Shown here: positions 7,291 to 17,353 of the stretch, one piece after another | Layout of the letters: every line of letters begins with the position of its first letter | How positions within the stretch are numbered: position 1 is the stretch's first letter | NCBI GenBank assembly: GCA_035438985.1 | Contig: DAORJK010000016.1 | Span: forward strand, 16,655-80,654 | From: UBA4408 sp002389785 | GTDB taxonomy: Bacteria; Bacteroidota; Bacteroidia; UBA4408 | Direction: 5' to 3' | Length of the DNA: 64,000 bases | Program-made: the position numbers and the translations under genes | Notes under the pieces: generated by a model | The model's input: the letters and a program-made list of their open reading frames with translations, nothing else | What the model was told of the DNA's origin: nothing | Database searches by the model: none

Positions 7291-9495
7291 TTATTCAATA
7301 ATAAACTTCTGTACTGAAAATTCGCCGGCAACAGTCATGCTTACGAAATAAATTCCTTTTGCTAATGAATGAACATCGATTGCAAATTTATTTTCACCTA
7401 CTTGCAAATCTTGAGTTTTTTCAACTACCACACGTCCAAGCGCATCAGTAACTTGAACAGTAGAGTTAATTTCAGAATCAGATGAATATAAAATATTCAA
7501 CGACTCTTTTACAGGATTTGGATATAAAGAGATTCCATCGCTACTAGCTTTACCTGATAAGTCAACATCTTCTCCGGGTAAAATACGGAAATTGGTTGAG
7601 CTTGTGCTTACACGTAAGGTATAGCATTGACTAGCATTAAATGCGCTTGAGTATCCGTATACTTTTAAATAAAGTGTAGTTGCACTTGTTGAATTACGAA
7701 TAATTTGTTCTGAAGTAGTTCCACTGTTCTGTGAAGTATACAACAAGGTTACTTTTGAATTGTACATTTTGATATCATAATCAGCAGGCAAATTAGTAAG
7801 TGTTACTTTAACTTTGGTATTCGGAGCCACAGTAGTAAACTTAAACCAATCTGCATCTGTTGAAGTACCAATTAAACCGGTAATATCGGTATTCATTGGA
7901 ATTACTTTAGCTGCAGAAGAAGTATTGTTTGCTTCATAAGCATCGCTGCAGGTAACAACAATAGAAGAAGTAGTAAAGTTAGAAGATGCTGAAAAAGCAC
8001 TTGAAGCCCCAGTACAAACACTTTGCACTTGGAATTCATAGTTAGTAGAAGCAGTTAAACCTGTAAGGGCTTTTGAATTAGTAGTACTGGTGGTAGAAGT
8101 CCAGGTAGCAGCACCCACTACACGGTATTGCACATTGTAGCTTATAGCTCCCGAAACTGTAGTCCAACCTAAAGTGGCACTACTTGAAGTAATTGAAGAA
8201 GAATTTAAACCTGATACTGCACCACAAGTAACAACTGAAGACAAGGTAGTAAAGGTAGCAGAAGCAGAGTAAGCACTGCTTAACGATGCACACACGGTTT
8301 GAACTTGGAATTCGTAATTTGTTACTTCTGATAAACCGCTAATGGCTAATGAATTTGTTGTAACAGAAGCAGCAGTCCAAGTAGAAGTTCCAACTACACG
8401 ATATTGAACATTGTAGCTTACAGCACCGCTTACAGCTCCCCAATTAAGTGTAGCTGAATTTGTAGTTACTGCAGAAGCTGATAAACTAGCTGCTACACCA
8501 CAAGAAGCAGTTGGAGGTTGGCATCCTAAAGAGCTTAATAAACCAACACGGGCACCACCTGTTGCAAACAATGCTTGCATACGAGCTGTTTGACCAGCGG
8601 TGAACATGTTCATACAACCATCGTCGGTATAATCCATGTAGTTCATAAACATATCGCCATTAGCGCCATTGCTGCAAGTTACATGCGGGAAAGTAGGGCA
8701 ACCGAAATTAGAAGTTGATTGAGTAGGAGTATCGCTTACTAAGTCGTTTCCACAACTAGCATCGCCCCAAATGTGACGTAAATTTAACCAGTGACCCACT
8801 TCATGTGTCATGGTTCTTCCTAAATGGTAAGGAGTTGCAGTACCCGGAGAAAGCACACTTCCTACAGAAGAATACAACACCACCACGCCATCGGTAGAAG
8901 CTGTACCACCCGGAAATTGAGCATATCCTAACAAACCACCACCCAAGTTACAAACCCAAATATTTAAATAATTAGAAGTACTCCATGCATCATCCCCACC
9001 ATTTGCACTTCGCTTAACATTATCGTTTGAAGTAAAGGAAGCAACCGTTGTTGATTTATGAATAATACCGGTAGTTGCATTTCCTTGAGGATCTCGCTGA
9101 GCTAAACAAAACTGAATTTGTGTGTTGGATGCAACCCCAGTAAAAGCAGATGGAGTACTTGATGCATCAGCATTTAATCGAGCATAATCAAGATTTAATT
9201 GATTTAATTGAGCGATACATTTAGCATCAGAAATATTTTGAGAAGAGGTATTGTACACTACGTGAAACACAACGGGTATGGTAACAATGGCAGCTGTTTT
9301 ATTAGCCATGTTAGAAACAATTTGTTGCGTTTGCTGTTCAATTTGTTGCATTCGGGCAGCAAGTGTTGGATCAGCTGCTTCCATATCTGCAAGGTGCTGC
9401 ATGGTACCGCAATTACGTACTGCTGTACTCTGCGCCATCGCAGAAGTACTCATCAATGCACTAAGACCAAGTGCCCAAAGTAAATTCTTTTTCAT
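7291..9495 (-). CDS. Secreted M43-family zinc metalloprotease with FN3, PPC and T9SS sorting domains
   Basis: 734 residues. Signal peptide at 1-21 (ending AMA-Q). The pappalysin-like M43 catalytic domain covers about 60-325: the zinc motif HEVGHWLNLRH starts near residue 230 and the Met-turn region is MNYMDYTDDGCMNMF. Two near-identical fibronectin type III domains follow (about 333-420 and 424-508), then a pre-peptidase C-terminal (PPC) domain (EANNTSSAAKVI to about 630). A T9SS type A sorting domain ends the protein (SLYPNPVKESLNI onward, GIYFVSMTV). It is expected to cross the outer membrane through T9SS and act as a surface or released protease. A strong promoter lies directly upstream. 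Confidence 0.93.
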   Translation of the reverse strand: MKKNLLWALGLSALMSTSAMAQSTAVRNCGTMQHLADMEAADPTLAARMQQIEQQTQQIVSNMANKTAAIVTIPVVFHVVYNTSSQNISDAKCIAQLNQLNLDYARLNADASSTPSAFTGVASNTQIQFCLAQRDPQGNATTGIIHKSTTVASFTSNDNVKRSANGGDDAWSTSNYLNIWVCNLGGGLLGYAQFPGGTASTDGVVVLYSSVGSVLSPGTATPYHLGRTMTHEVGHWLNLRHIWGDASCGNDLVSDTPTQSTSNFGCPTFPHVTCSNGANGDMFMNYMDYTDDGCMNMFTAGQTARMQALFATGGARVGLLSSLGCQPPTASCGVAASLSASAVTTNSATLNWGAVSGAVSYNVQYRVVGTSTWTAASVTTNSLAISGLSEVTNYEFQVQTVCASLSSAYSASATFTTLSSVVTCGAVSGLNSSSITSSSATLGWTTVSGAISYNVQYRVVGAATWTSTTSTTNSKALTGLTASTNYEFQVQSVCTGASSAFSASSNFTTSSIVVTCSDAYEANNTSSAAKVIPMNTDITGLIGTSTDADWFKFTTVAPNTKVKVTLTNLPADYDIKMYNSKVTLLYTSQNSGTTSEQIIRNSTSATTLYLKVYGYSSAFNASQCYTLRVSTSSTNFRILPGEDVDLSGKASSDGISLYPNPVKESLNILYSSDSEINSTVQVTDALGRVVVEKTQDLQVGENKFAIDVHSLAKGIYFVSMTVAGEFSVQKFIIE

Positions 9496-9528
9496 GTGTT
9501 ATAGTAGTTTAATTAGTTTATGGAAAAT

Positions 9529-9560
9529 CAAACCTAACAAATTAAAGTTCAAAATTCAAA
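9529..9560 (-). promoter_or_regulatory. Putative Bacteroidota promoter of the M43 protease gene
   Basis: On the minus strand TTTG (9560-9557) and TAGGTTTG (9536-9529) are separated by 20 bases, an excellent match to the -33/-7 consensus, about 33 bases before the ATG. Confidence 0.7.
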
Positions 9561-9670
9561 CTTTGCTTATCTGAATATTCACAATTATTAGTTGAATAAG
9601 TAAAAACAGCAGGTGAACGGAAAATGTGATATAAATCACGGCTTTAGCCCTTTTGCATAAAAGCTTTTGT

Positions 9671-9678
9671 TACTTTTG
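9671..9678 (+). promoter_or_regulatory. Putative -7 element for truB
   Basis: TACTTTTG matches TAnnTTTG. A TTTTG at 9651-9655 is closer than usual (15 bases), so the -33 assignment is weak. Confidence 0.45.
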
Positions 9679-9760
9679 CCAGCACCAAAAAATCATCCGT
9701 AATTATTGCTTTACGAAAGCTTAATGATTGTATGATTTTCACAAATATTGGTGAGCGTTT

Positions 9761-10450
9761 ATGATAAAAATTGACAATGAAAATGGTACTGTTTTACTGG
9801 TGAACAAACCTTTAAAATGGACTTCGTTTGATGTAGTAAATTTTGTACGCGGTATTATTAAAGTGAAGGTTGGACATGCAGGAACTTTGGATCCGCTTGC
9901 CAGTGGACTACTTATTTTGTGCACCGGTAAAATGACTAAGCAAATTGACAACTACCAGGCACAGGAAAAAGAATATACCGGAATAATTACACTGGGTGCC
10001 ACTACTCCATCCTTTGATTTAGAAACTGAAATTGATGCTCATTTTTCGATCGACAATTTAAACGAAACAATCATCAAAGCGGCCGCGGCTGAGCTAACCG
10101 GAGTATTACAACAAATGCCACCTGCACATTCGGCCAAACGAATTGGTGGAGAAAGGGCCTATTTAAAAGCTCGAAGAGGTGAACAAGTGGAAGTAAAACC
10201 GCGAGAAGTAAGCATTCGCAAATTTGAAATAACCGGGTTGGAATTTCTTGAAAAATCTGTCCATGTTTCGTTTTTGGTTGTTTGTAGCAAGGGTACCTAT
10301 ATTCGTTCTTTAGCACGTGATTTAGGCGAAAAACTAAATAATGGAGGTCATTTAACTCAATTAATACGCACCCGTATTGGTGATTTTCAGTTAAAAGATG
10401 CTGTTTCAATTGAAGAATTGCGGGCTCAGTTTCCAAAGTCTAGTATTTAA
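9761..10450 (+). CDS. truB: tRNA pseudouridine(55) synthase
   Basis: 229 residues. The TruB signature GHAGTLDPLASGLL places the catalytic Asp at residue 44, and the N-terminal VNKPLKWTSFDVV motif is typical. KGTYIRSLARDLGE is the conserved RNA-binding and active-site stretch. The enzyme isomerises U55 in the T-loop of elongator tRNAs. The length matches short TruB forms lacking an appended PUA domain. queA follows 178 bases later on the same strand, so two tRNA-modification genes are adjacent. Confidence 0.96.
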   Translation: MIKIDNENGTVLLVNKPLKWTSFDVVNFVRGIIKVKVGHAGTLDPLASGLLILCTGKMTKQIDNYQAQEKEYTGIITLGATTPSFDLETEIDAHFSIDNLNETIIKAAAAELTGVLQQMPPAHSAKRIGGERAYLKARRGEQVEVKPREVSIRKFEITGLEFLEKSVHVSFLVVCSKGTYIRSLARDLGEKLNNGGHLTQLIRTRIGDFQLKDAVSIEELRAQFPKSSI

Positions 10451-10628
10451 TTTTAAGTTACTGAGATAAGCTCTGCTATTTTAGTTTGCGAACATTTGAG
10501 TATTTTTTATAATTTCGCAGCCTGTTTATAAAACAGTGTATTAATAAGAAACCCGTAAGTTTCCTACCTCCCATTACTGAGCGGACAATTTTCGGGAAAT
10601 TGTATAACGCCAAAATCAACCAACAATT

Positions 10629-11678
10629 ATGAAATTATCGCAATTCGGCTTTCATTTGCCAAAAGAATTACTGGCAGAGCATCCGGCCAAAAACCGTGAA
10701 GATGCAAAGCTGATGGTATTAGACCGTAAAAAGGGAACCATCACCAATAAAAAATTCAAAGATATCCTCAGTTATTTTGATGATGGGGATGTTATGATTG
10801 TGAATGACACCAAGGTTTTTCCTGCCCGCTTATACGGAAACAAAGAAAAAACAGGGGCTAAAATAGAAGTGTTTTTATTACGTGAATTAAACCGCGAAAG
10901 CCGACTTTGGGATGTATTGGTGGATCCTGCACGAAAAATCCGCATTGGTAATAAACTTTATTTTGGGGATGATGATAGTTTGGTAGCAGAAGTAATTGAC
11001 AATACTACCTCACGAGGCCGTACCCTCCGTTTTTTATTTGATGGCACTTATGAAGAATTTAAGGAAACAGTGGTATCACTTGGACATACACCACTTCCTA
11101 AATACATTAAGCGAAAAGCTGAACCTGAAGATGCGGAACGTTATCAAACCGTATATGCAAAACACGAAGGTGCTGTAGCTGCTCCAACTGCAGGATTGCA
11201 TTTTAGTAAAGAATTAATTAAACGACTCGAAATTAAAGGGGTGAATTTTGCTCCGGTAACTTTGCATGTTGGATTAGGAACCTTCCGTTCGGTTGAAGTG
11301 GAAGATTTAACCAAACACAAGATGGATTCGGAACAAATGATTATTACCGAAGATGCTTGTAAAATCATCAACAAAGGAAAAGAGAAAAAGAAGAAAATTT
11401 GTGCCGTTGGTACAACTACCATGCGTGCAATAGAAAGCAGTGTAAGCACCACCGGCATGGTAAAACCTTATGATGGTTGGACAAATAAATTTATTTTTCC
11501 ACCCTATGATTTTAGTGTTGCCAATTGCATGATCACTAATTTTCACATGCCTGAATCTACTTTATTAATGATGGTTTCTGCCTTTGCAGGTTATGAATTT
11601 TTGATGGAGGCCTACAAACAAGCCATTAAAGATAAATACAAATTTTTCTCTTACGGCGATGCCATGCTCATTCTTTAA
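10629..11678 (+). CDS. queA: S-adenosylmethionine:tRNA ribosyltransferase-isomerase
   Basis: 349 residues, full family length. MKLSQFGFHLPKELLAEHPA, the DVMIVNDTKVFPARL motif and PTAGLHFSKEL are QueA hallmarks. The enzyme transfers and isomerises the ribosyl group of SAM to 7-aminomethyl-7-deazaguanine in tRNA, giving epoxyqueuosine in the queuosine pathway. No other queuosine gene lies nearby. A terminator follows the stop. Confidence 0.97.
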   Translation: MKLSQFGFHLPKELLAEHPAKNREDAKLMVLDRKKGTITNKKFKDILSYFDDGDVMIVNDTKVFPARLYGNKEKTGAKIEVFLLRELNRESRLWDVLVDPARKIRIGNKLYFGDDDSLVAEVIDNTTSRGRTLRFLFDGTYEEFKETVVSLGHTPLPKYIKRKAEPEDAERYQTVYAKHEGAVAAPTAGLHFSKELIKRLEIKGVNFAPVTLHVGLGTFRSVEVEDLTKHKMDSEQMIITEDACKIINKGKEKKKKICAVGTTTMRAIESSVSTTGMVKPYDGWTNKFIFPPYDFSVANCMITNFHMPESTLLMMVSAFAGYEFLMEAYKQAIKDKYKFFSYGDAMLIL

Positions 11679-11697
11679 TTTTAATTAAATTAGCATA

Positions 11698-11734
11698 CCC
11701 TTCAGAAGTTACACAAGCTTTTGAAGGGTTTTTT
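11698..11734 (+). terminator. Terminator of queA
   Basis: An 11-bp stem (11698-11708 with 11718-11728, one G-T pair) followed by six T's, 20 bases after the queA stop. Confidence 0.85.
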
Positions 11735-11760
11735 ATTCTTACCATTCAAGTATTTTAAAA

Positions 11761-12336
11761 ATGAATATTGCAATTTTTGCTTCCGGTAATGGTTCAAATG
11801 CCCAAGCCATTATCCGACATTTTGAACATTCAACTTTAGTAAGCATCAAATGTATTATTACCAATAATTTGAACGCAGGTATTATCAACAATGCTAAACC
11901 TCTTGGTGTTCCTACCTTTGCTTTTAGTAAAGAAGACCTAAACAACGACGCTTTGTTACTCGATTTTTTGCAACAAAATAGCATTGAATTCATTGTACTG
12001 GCAGGTTATCTCAAAAAAATTTCTTCGGCAATTGTTACAGCATTTCCAAACGCAATTGTAAATATTCATCCAGCCTTATTACCTCAATTTGGAGGAAAAG
12101 GAATGCATGGCATGCATGTGCATGAAGCAGTACTAAAATCAGGAGTTAAAAAAACAGGAATTACCATTCATTATGTCAACGAAGCCTATGATGAAGGGCA
12201 AATAATTTTTCAGGAAAGTTGCGATGTGCTTCCAAACGATTCGGCCGAAATTATTGCAAAAAGAGTACTCGCTCTTGAACATAAAAACTATCCGCTAGTT
12301 CTTGAAAAGTTGTTCCTTCAAAAAACAATTAGTTAG
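11761..12336 (+). CDS. purN: Phosphoribosylglycinamide formyltransferase
   Basis: 191 residues. The start MNIAIFASGNGSNAQAII holds the phosphate-binding loop for GAR. NIHPALLPQF carries the catalytic Asn and His, and TIHYVNEAYDEGQII carries the catalytic Asp region of GART enzymes that use 10-formyltetrahydrofolate. It catalyses the third step of purine synthesis. The stop overlaps by four bases the end of the convergent oxidoreductase gene. purH lies 3 kb downstream, so part of the purine pathway is loosely grouped here. Confidence 0.96.
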   Translation: MNIAIFASGNGSNAQAIIRHFEHSTLVSIKCIITNNLNAGIINNAKPLGVPTFAFSKEDLNNDALLLDFLQQNSIEFIVLAGYLKKISSAIVTAFPNAIVNIHPALLPQFGGKGMHGMHVHEAVLKSGVKKTGITIHYVNEAYDEGQIIFQESCDVLPNDSAEIIAKRVLALEHKNYPLVLEKLFLQKTIS

Positions 12337-13388
12337 TTCTTCAAGTTAAATCGGGCGATATCAACCTCCGGATGAAGTTCGGCCTTGCCTGCCAAAAATT
12401 GAGCAAATTGCTTGGCGTAATAAGGGGCTAATAATATTGCTTTAGTTCCCATACCATTAAACATCCCAAGTTGGGCATGTTCAGGATGTAATCCAATCAT
12501 TGGTCTTCGGTCCTTCACAGTAGGTCGTATTCCGCTTTCATGTGCGACTATGCTAAATGGAACTTTGAGCACTTGTTGTATTTTTTGAAGCAATTGCTGT
12601 TTGCCCTGCTCAGTAATTTGTTCCGTTAAATCTTTCCACTCATAAGTTGCCCCTACTTTGTATACCTGATTTCCCAGCGGTAAAAAAAACACACCTTTGT
12701 TGAGCACACTTTCGGTATCAAAATCAGGAATGTGTATGGTTAAGACTTCGCCTTTCGTAAGTACAAATGGCAACCAATTAAAGTAAGGATTTTGAGTCGC
12801 CTGATACCCTTCACAAAAAATAATTTTCTCTGCTCTCACTTCTTTCCATGATATTCCTTCAGCATGAAAGGATAAATCATTACTTGTAAAATGTTCTTCG
12901 CGGTAGGATGACTCCTGCTGTAAAAATTGTTGCATGCTTTGAAGTAATTTTCGAACATCGCAATTACCTGATTGCAACACAGCTGCTGCTCCAAATTCAT
13001 TCTTAATTTTTCCGGATAAGAAATCTTCTTCTACCTGTGGAGATAAATAGTGGGACAACTCTTTTTGAGCAGCCTTTGAAAACCAAAATTCGCGTTCATC
13101 CTGCGATGCAAACAATTTAATAATCGCACGTTTGTGATGAAATTTTTGCCGAAATTTTTGCTCCATGCTTGCATACATTTCATTGGCCACAGGAAGCACA
13201 TCATCTACCATCCAAGACTTCACAATTCGCTTAAAAACAATAGGATTATAAAGGCCGGCAGCAACTTTTGATGAAGTATTGGATGCATTCCCATCTATCA
13301 CCAGTACTTTTTTTCCTTGCTCCAATAATTCAAATGCAAGCACCGACCCGGCAATACCTTGACCAACAATAAGGTAATTAACGTTCAT
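12333..13388 (-). CDS. FAD-dependent oxidoreductase (DAO/ThiO-like)
   Basis: 351 residues. The N-terminus NYLIVGQGIAGSVLAFELL is a GxGxxG dinucleotide-binding fold, followed by VLVID and the FAD motif SSKVAAGLYNPIV. The C-terminal half has the DAO-like substrate domain with GIRPTVKDRRPMIGLH and GMFNGMGTKAILLAP. It resembles glycine oxidase/D-amino-acid oxidase relatives found in Bacteroidota; the substrate cannot be deduced. It converges with purN with a four-base overlap. Confidence 0.85.
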   Translation of the reverse strand: MNVNYLIVGQGIAGSVLAFELLEQGKKVLVIDGNASNTSSKVAAGLYNPIVFKRIVKSWMVDDVLPVANEMYASMEQKFRQKFHHKRAIIKLFASQDEREFWFSKAAQKELSHYLSPQVEEDFLSGKIKNEFGAAAVLQSGNCDVRKLLQSMQQFLQQESSYREEHFTSNDLSFHAEGISWKEVRAEKIIFCEGYQATQNPYFNWLPFVLTKGEVLTIHIPDFDTESVLNKGVFFLPLGNQVYKVGATYEWKDLTEQITEQGKQQLLQKIQQVLKVPFSIVAHESGIRPTVKDRRPMIGLHPEHAQLGMFNGMGTKAILLAPYYAKQFAQFLAGKAELHPEVDIARFNLKN

Positions 13389-13549
13389 AAATTTCAGTAT
13401 TAATCAGGAAAGTTGCCATACTAAAACCCGTGTGATTTTCATAAAATAATCCCCAATGATGCTTGCCCAATAGATCCTTCTAATTTATTCGCTAAAGTAA
13501 TCATTCCAATTGTGCTGCGATAATTACTTACCTTTATGCAAAAAAAAAC

Positions 13550-15214
13550 ATGCGCGTTTTATTCTTCTTATTTTTATTGCTGGTAAGCGGCAATTTATTT
13601 TCTCAAAAACTAACAGTCTCAAGTAACCAACTCAATTTTGGTACTACTTATGAAACGGTTACTGATAGTTTATCCATTACACTTACGAACACCACAAATT
13701 CCAATCAACAAATAAAAACAATACAGTTTTATCAATTGTACAACAGCAATTCATTTTCGGTTAATGATAGTTCATTTACCATTCCTGCATTTGGTAATCA
13801 TACGTTATGGGTTAGGTTTAAACCGGTTCACAATGTATTTTACAACAGCGAAATGGTACTCATTACCGATACCTATGAAGGAAATATTTCGATTGACCTT
13901 AGCGGACAAGGAAGGTATTCGATGACGTATTATGACCACACTCAAAATCTGAGCGAACAACAATTAAAAGACACCTTAAAAGCCATTACCGGAAGAGGAT
14001 ATGTGTCGCTTGGTTACAATGGAGCGCGTGATAAAATGTACATGAACGTTGACAATAAAAAAGTAAACGGACAAGGGGCATCCAGCAATACGCTTGAATG
14101 TGTGTACACAGGTAGAAACGCTGTAGGTTATACCAGCAGGAGCAATTGTCAATCGGCATTCAATTTTAATACGGAGCATACTTATCCTCAATCGTATTTT
14201 GGAAGTGCTGAACCGATGTTATCTGACTTGTTTCATTTATACCCTACTGACGATGCTGCAAACAATGTGCGTTCGAGTTATCGATTTGGGATGGTGGTAG
14301 ATTCTTTGGCTACTTGGGATAGCGCCGGTTCTCAGTTTCTTTTACCCTTTTTCGAACCTCGTGATGTGCATAAAGGGGAAGTGGCCAGGGCAATGTTTTA
14401 TTTTACTGTTCGCTATCAAAACTATCAGAGTTTTTTAACTACCCAGGAAAGCACGTTAAGAACTTGGTTGAAGCAATTTCCTCCTACAACAATTGAAAAG
14501 AAAAGAGATACAGATATCTTTTTTTATCAAAAAAATCACAACCCATTTATCAATTATCCACAATTTATTGATCGTATTAGTTCCATTTCAAACAATTCAA
14601 TTGCGAGTCCAATTTCCAGTCTCGATCTTACTGATTCCATCATTAATTATGGAATTGTATCAAGCGGAACCCCTCATGTTTACAATTTGGTATTGGTAAA
14701 CAATGGCACAAGTCCAATCAATTTTACAAACTTTAGTGTTTCCAATTCAAGTGTGTTAAGCTTTGCATCCGGCTCAGGGATTCCAAGTACACTTTTACCC
14801 GGAGAAGATTTAACTGTGCAATTAGTGCTGACAACAAGTACTGCCGATTCGTTGTTTGAGTTCTTAAATTTCGATACCAATATACCTGCAGCATTTACTT
14901 ATCATATTCCTGTTTTTGCTAATTTTTATCAACTTCCGCTTCATCTTACCGAGTTTAATATACCTGCTCCCGAGTTTCAATTATATCCCAACCCGGCCAG
15001 TCAATTTGTTCAAATAAAATATACTTTGAATGGCGCACAATCCGGAATTTTTAATTTGCAGGATTGCCTTGGACGAAAAATATTCAGCGAGGTATTATAT
15101 GGCTCAAACCATGACTATACCTTATCCTTAGAAGGATTAAGCAAAGGAATCTATATTGGTAGCATACAAAGTGCCGGGCGAATTGAGTATAAAAAGCTCT
15201 TAATTGTTAATTAA
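13550..15214 (+). CDS. Secreted endonuclease I family nuclease with T9SS sorting domain
   Basis: 554 residues. Signal peptide at 1-18 (SGNLFSQ). Residues about 20-125 form an immunoglobulin-like choice-of-anchor or ASH-type domain. Residues about 140-330 match the endonuclease I/NucM family: FNTEHTYPQSYFG has the beta-beta-alpha-metal His (about 211) and MLSDLFHLYPTD is a conserved core motif. A second Ig-like domain follows, then a T9SS type A domain (QLYPNPASQFVQIKY ... GIYIGSIQ). Extracellular degradation of DNA or RNA, for nutrients or biofilm matrix, is inferred from family and export signals. Confidence 0.93.
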   Translation: MRVLFFLFLLLVSGNLFSQKLTVSSNQLNFGTTYETVTDSLSITLTNTTNSNQQIKTIQFYQLYNSNSFSVNDSSFTIPAFGNHTLWVRFKPVHNVFYNSEMVLITDTYEGNISIDLSGQGRYSMTYYDHTQNLSEQQLKDTLKAITGRGYVSLGYNGARDKMYMNVDNKKVNGQGASSNTLECVYTGRNAVGYTSRSNCQSAFNFNTEHTYPQSYFGSAEPMLSDLFHLYPTDDAANNVRSSYRFGMVVDSLATWDSAGSQFLLPFFEPRDVHKGEVARAMFYFTVRYQNYQSFLTTQESTLRTWLKQFPPTTIEKKRDTDIFFYQKNHNPFINYPQFIDRISSISNNSIASPISSLDLTDSIINYGIVSSGTPHVYNLVLVNNGTSPINFTNFSVSNSSVLSFASGSGIPSTLLPGEDLTVQLVLTTSTADSLFEFLNFDTNIPAAFTYHIPVFANFYQLPLHLTEFNIPAPEFQLYPNPASQFVQIKYTLNGAQSGIFNLQDCLGRKIFSEVLYGSNHDYTLSLEGLSKGIYIGSIQSAGRIEYKKLLIVN

Positions 15215-15243
15215 TTCTTATCCATCAATAGCATTCTAAATCC

Positions 15244-15251
15244 TACTTTTG
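15244..15251 (+). promoter_or_regulatory. Putative -7 element for purH
   Basis: TACTTTTG, 33 bases before the ATG. No TTG at the expected -33 distance. Confidence 0.45.
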
Positions 15252-15283
15252 CGCATCATTTTTTACTCCCTTTACTTTCAAAA

Positions 15284-16807
15284 ATGGCAGCACAAAAAAA
15301 AATCAAGAATGCACTGATTTCTGTTTATTATAAAGATAACCTAGCACCTATTGTAACTTCACTACATGCTTTAGGTGTGCATATTTATTCAACAGGAGGC
15401 ACACAAAGTTTTATTGAAAAATTAGGAATTCCTGTAATTCCGGTTGAAGAACTTACCTCCTATCCCTCAATTTTAGGTGGTCGTGTTAAAACACTTCATC
15501 CTAAAATATTTGGTGGAATACTTGGAAGACGTGAATTACCGAGCGATATAGCTCAACTCGAAGAATATGCGATACCGCATCTTGACCTTGTGATTGTTGA
15601 TTTATATCCTTTTGAAGAAACACTTGCATCGGGAGCTAGTCCTGCTGAAATTATCGAAAAGATTGATATTGGAGGTGTTTCATTGATTCGCGCTGCTGCA
15701 AAAAATTTCACAGATGTTGTAATCATCTCATCCAAAAACCAGTATCCTTTTTTAGCTTCATTATTGGAAAGCAAGAAGGGATTCTCAGACAGCGAAGATC
15801 GAATACAGTTGGCGGCAGAGGCGTTTGGCCTAACTTCTCACTACGATACAGCTATATTTAATTATTTTAATGAAGGACAATCGCCGGTATTTTCAAAAAA
15901 TATTCGCAGTTACAAAACTTTGCGATATGGAGAAAACCCACACCAAAAGGGTATTTTTTATGGTGATTTAGATGCTTTATTTACTCAGTTAAACGGGAAA
16001 GAATTATCGTACAATAATTTGTTGGATGTGGATGCAGCGATTAATTTAATTGCTGAATTTGATGAATGCACCTTTGCCATTTTGAAGCATAACAATGCCT
16101 GTGGAGTTGCCTCTCGACCTTCGCTCATAGCTGCTTGGAAAGATGCTTTGGCAGGTGATCCTGTAAGCGCATTTGGTGGCGTACTTATTTGTAATCGTGA
16201 AATCGACTTGGATACTGCCACTGAACTGAATAAATTGTTTTTTGAAGTAGCTATCGCTCCTTCGTTTTCTGCTGAAGCGCTAGCATTGCTGTGTTCAAAA
16301 CCGAATCGAATTTTACTGAAACAAAACCCTGTTTCACTTCCTGAAAAATCGTTCCGAACCCTATTAAATGGTGTAATTGAACAAGACAAAGACCTTAAAA
16401 CAGAAACACGCGAACAATTGCAAACTTGCACAAAAGTTGCTCCGAAAGAAGCCGTATACGAGGACTTGCTTTTTGCGAACAAATTGGTGAAGCATACTAA
16501 ATCAAACACCATTGTGCTTGCCAAAAACAAACAATTGTTGGCAAGCGGTGTAGGTCAAACCAGCCGTGTAGATGCATTGCATCAAGCTATTGCAAAAGCT
16601 AAAGCCTTTGGTTTTTCTTTGGAAGGTGCGGTAATGGCCAGTGATGCATTTTTCCCATTTCCTGATTGTGTAGAAATAGCTAATAAGGCAGGAATTAATA
16701 CCGTAATCCAGCCCGGAGGATCAATAAAAGATAAAGATTCAATTGCCTATTGCGATGCCCATAACATGGCGATGGTAATGACCGGTGTGCGTCATTTCAG
16801 GCATTAA
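15284..16807 (+). CDS. purH: Bifunctional AICAR formyltransferase / IMP cyclohydrolase
   Basis: 507 residues, full length. The N-terminal MGS-like cyclohydrolase domain contains IYSTGGTQSFIEKLGIPV and LGGRVKTLHPKIFGGIL. The C-terminal transformylase domain contains LRYGENPHQKG and the catalytic KHNNACGVA motif. It performs the last two steps of IMP synthesis. The stop lies 12 bases from the end of the convergent HAD gene. Confidence 0.98.
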   Translation: MAAQKKIKNALISVYYKDNLAPIVTSLHALGVHIYSTGGTQSFIEKLGIPVIPVEELTSYPSILGGRVKTLHPKIFGGILGRRELPSDIAQLEEYAIPHLDLVIVDLYPFEETLASGASPAEIIEKIDIGGVSLIRAAAKNFTDVVIISSKNQYPFLASLLESKKGFSDSEDRIQLAAEAFGLTSHYDTAIFNYFNEGQSPVFSKNIRSYKTLRYGENPHQKGIFYGDLDALFTQLNGKELSYNNLLDVDAAINLIAEFDECTFAILKHNNACGVASRPSLIAAWKDALAGDPVSAFGGVLICNREIDLDTATELNKLFFEVAIAPSFSAEALALLCSKPNRILLKQNPVSLPEKSFRTLLNGVIEQDKDLKTETREQLQTCTKVAPKEAVYEDLLFANKLVKHTKSNTIVLAKNKQLLASGVGQTSRVDALHQAIAKAKAFGFSLEGAVMASDAFFPFPDCVEIANKAGINTVIQPGGSIKDKDSIAYCDAHNMAMVMTGVRHFRH

Positions 16808-16819
16808 TTGGTTGGAAGA

Positions 16820-17236
16820 TTAATCTTCAAATACCCAAATTGTTTTTTCCTTTTCTACCAATTCGGTAAACTTTCCGAAAAACCGTGTTGCTTTTACGCT
16901 TCTGTCATCGATCCAATGATAGTTTCCACCGCGCGGTTTTCCGAACATTATACCGTGGTAGTTGAATTTATTGTCTTTCAGCCATTGCTCAGTGTAAGCA
17001 CGATGTTCTTCGAGACGCGAAGTAAAAAACGTTATGATGTGACCTTCATCGTACCATTTATTAATCAAGGCTAAAGCATCCGGATAAACTTTAGCAGTTA
17101 GCATTCGCTCCGGTTCTTCATTCGGAATATCGTCACAAATAGTTCCATCAATATCAATCAAGTAATTCTTAACATTTTCGGGCAAAGTAGGACTAACCTT
17201 TTTCCCGTCTTTATCGAACGATTCCTTTAATAACAT
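16820..17236 (-). CDS. HAD-superfamily phosphatase-like protein
   Basis: 138 residues. NYLIDIDGTICDD is HAD motif I (DxDGT) near residue 28, ITFFTSRLEEHR is motif II (Thr/Ser), and NYHWIDDRSVKA is motif IV with the acidic metal ligands. The protein is short with a minimal cap, as in C0-type HAD phosphatases acting on macromolecular or polar-head substrates. Recurrent Bacteroidota annotations are phosphoheptose isomerase-associated or generic HAD proteins; the substrate is unknown. It is convergent with purH and 117 bases upstream of aspS on the minus strand. Confidence 0.85.
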   Translation of the reverse strand: MLLKESFDKDGKKVSPTLPENVKNYLIDIDGTICDDIPNEEPERMLTAKVYPDALALINKWYDEGHIITFFTSRLEEHRAYTEQWLKDNKFNYHGIMFGKPRGGNYHWIDDRSVKATRFFGKFTELVEKEKTIWVFED

Positions 17237-17353
17237 GTGTTTAAAAAATAGGTTGCGAAAGTACTAAAAAAGAGGCTTCCACTTCCTGTTTATTCATTAA
17301 AAATTGGAAGATTGGAATAACCGAATGAGTTGAGTAACGAATATTAGGACAGA

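Noticed and set aside
9208..9574. Open frames opposite the M43 protease signal peptide region
   Set aside because: They are antisense shadows of a strongly supported gene and cross its promoter.
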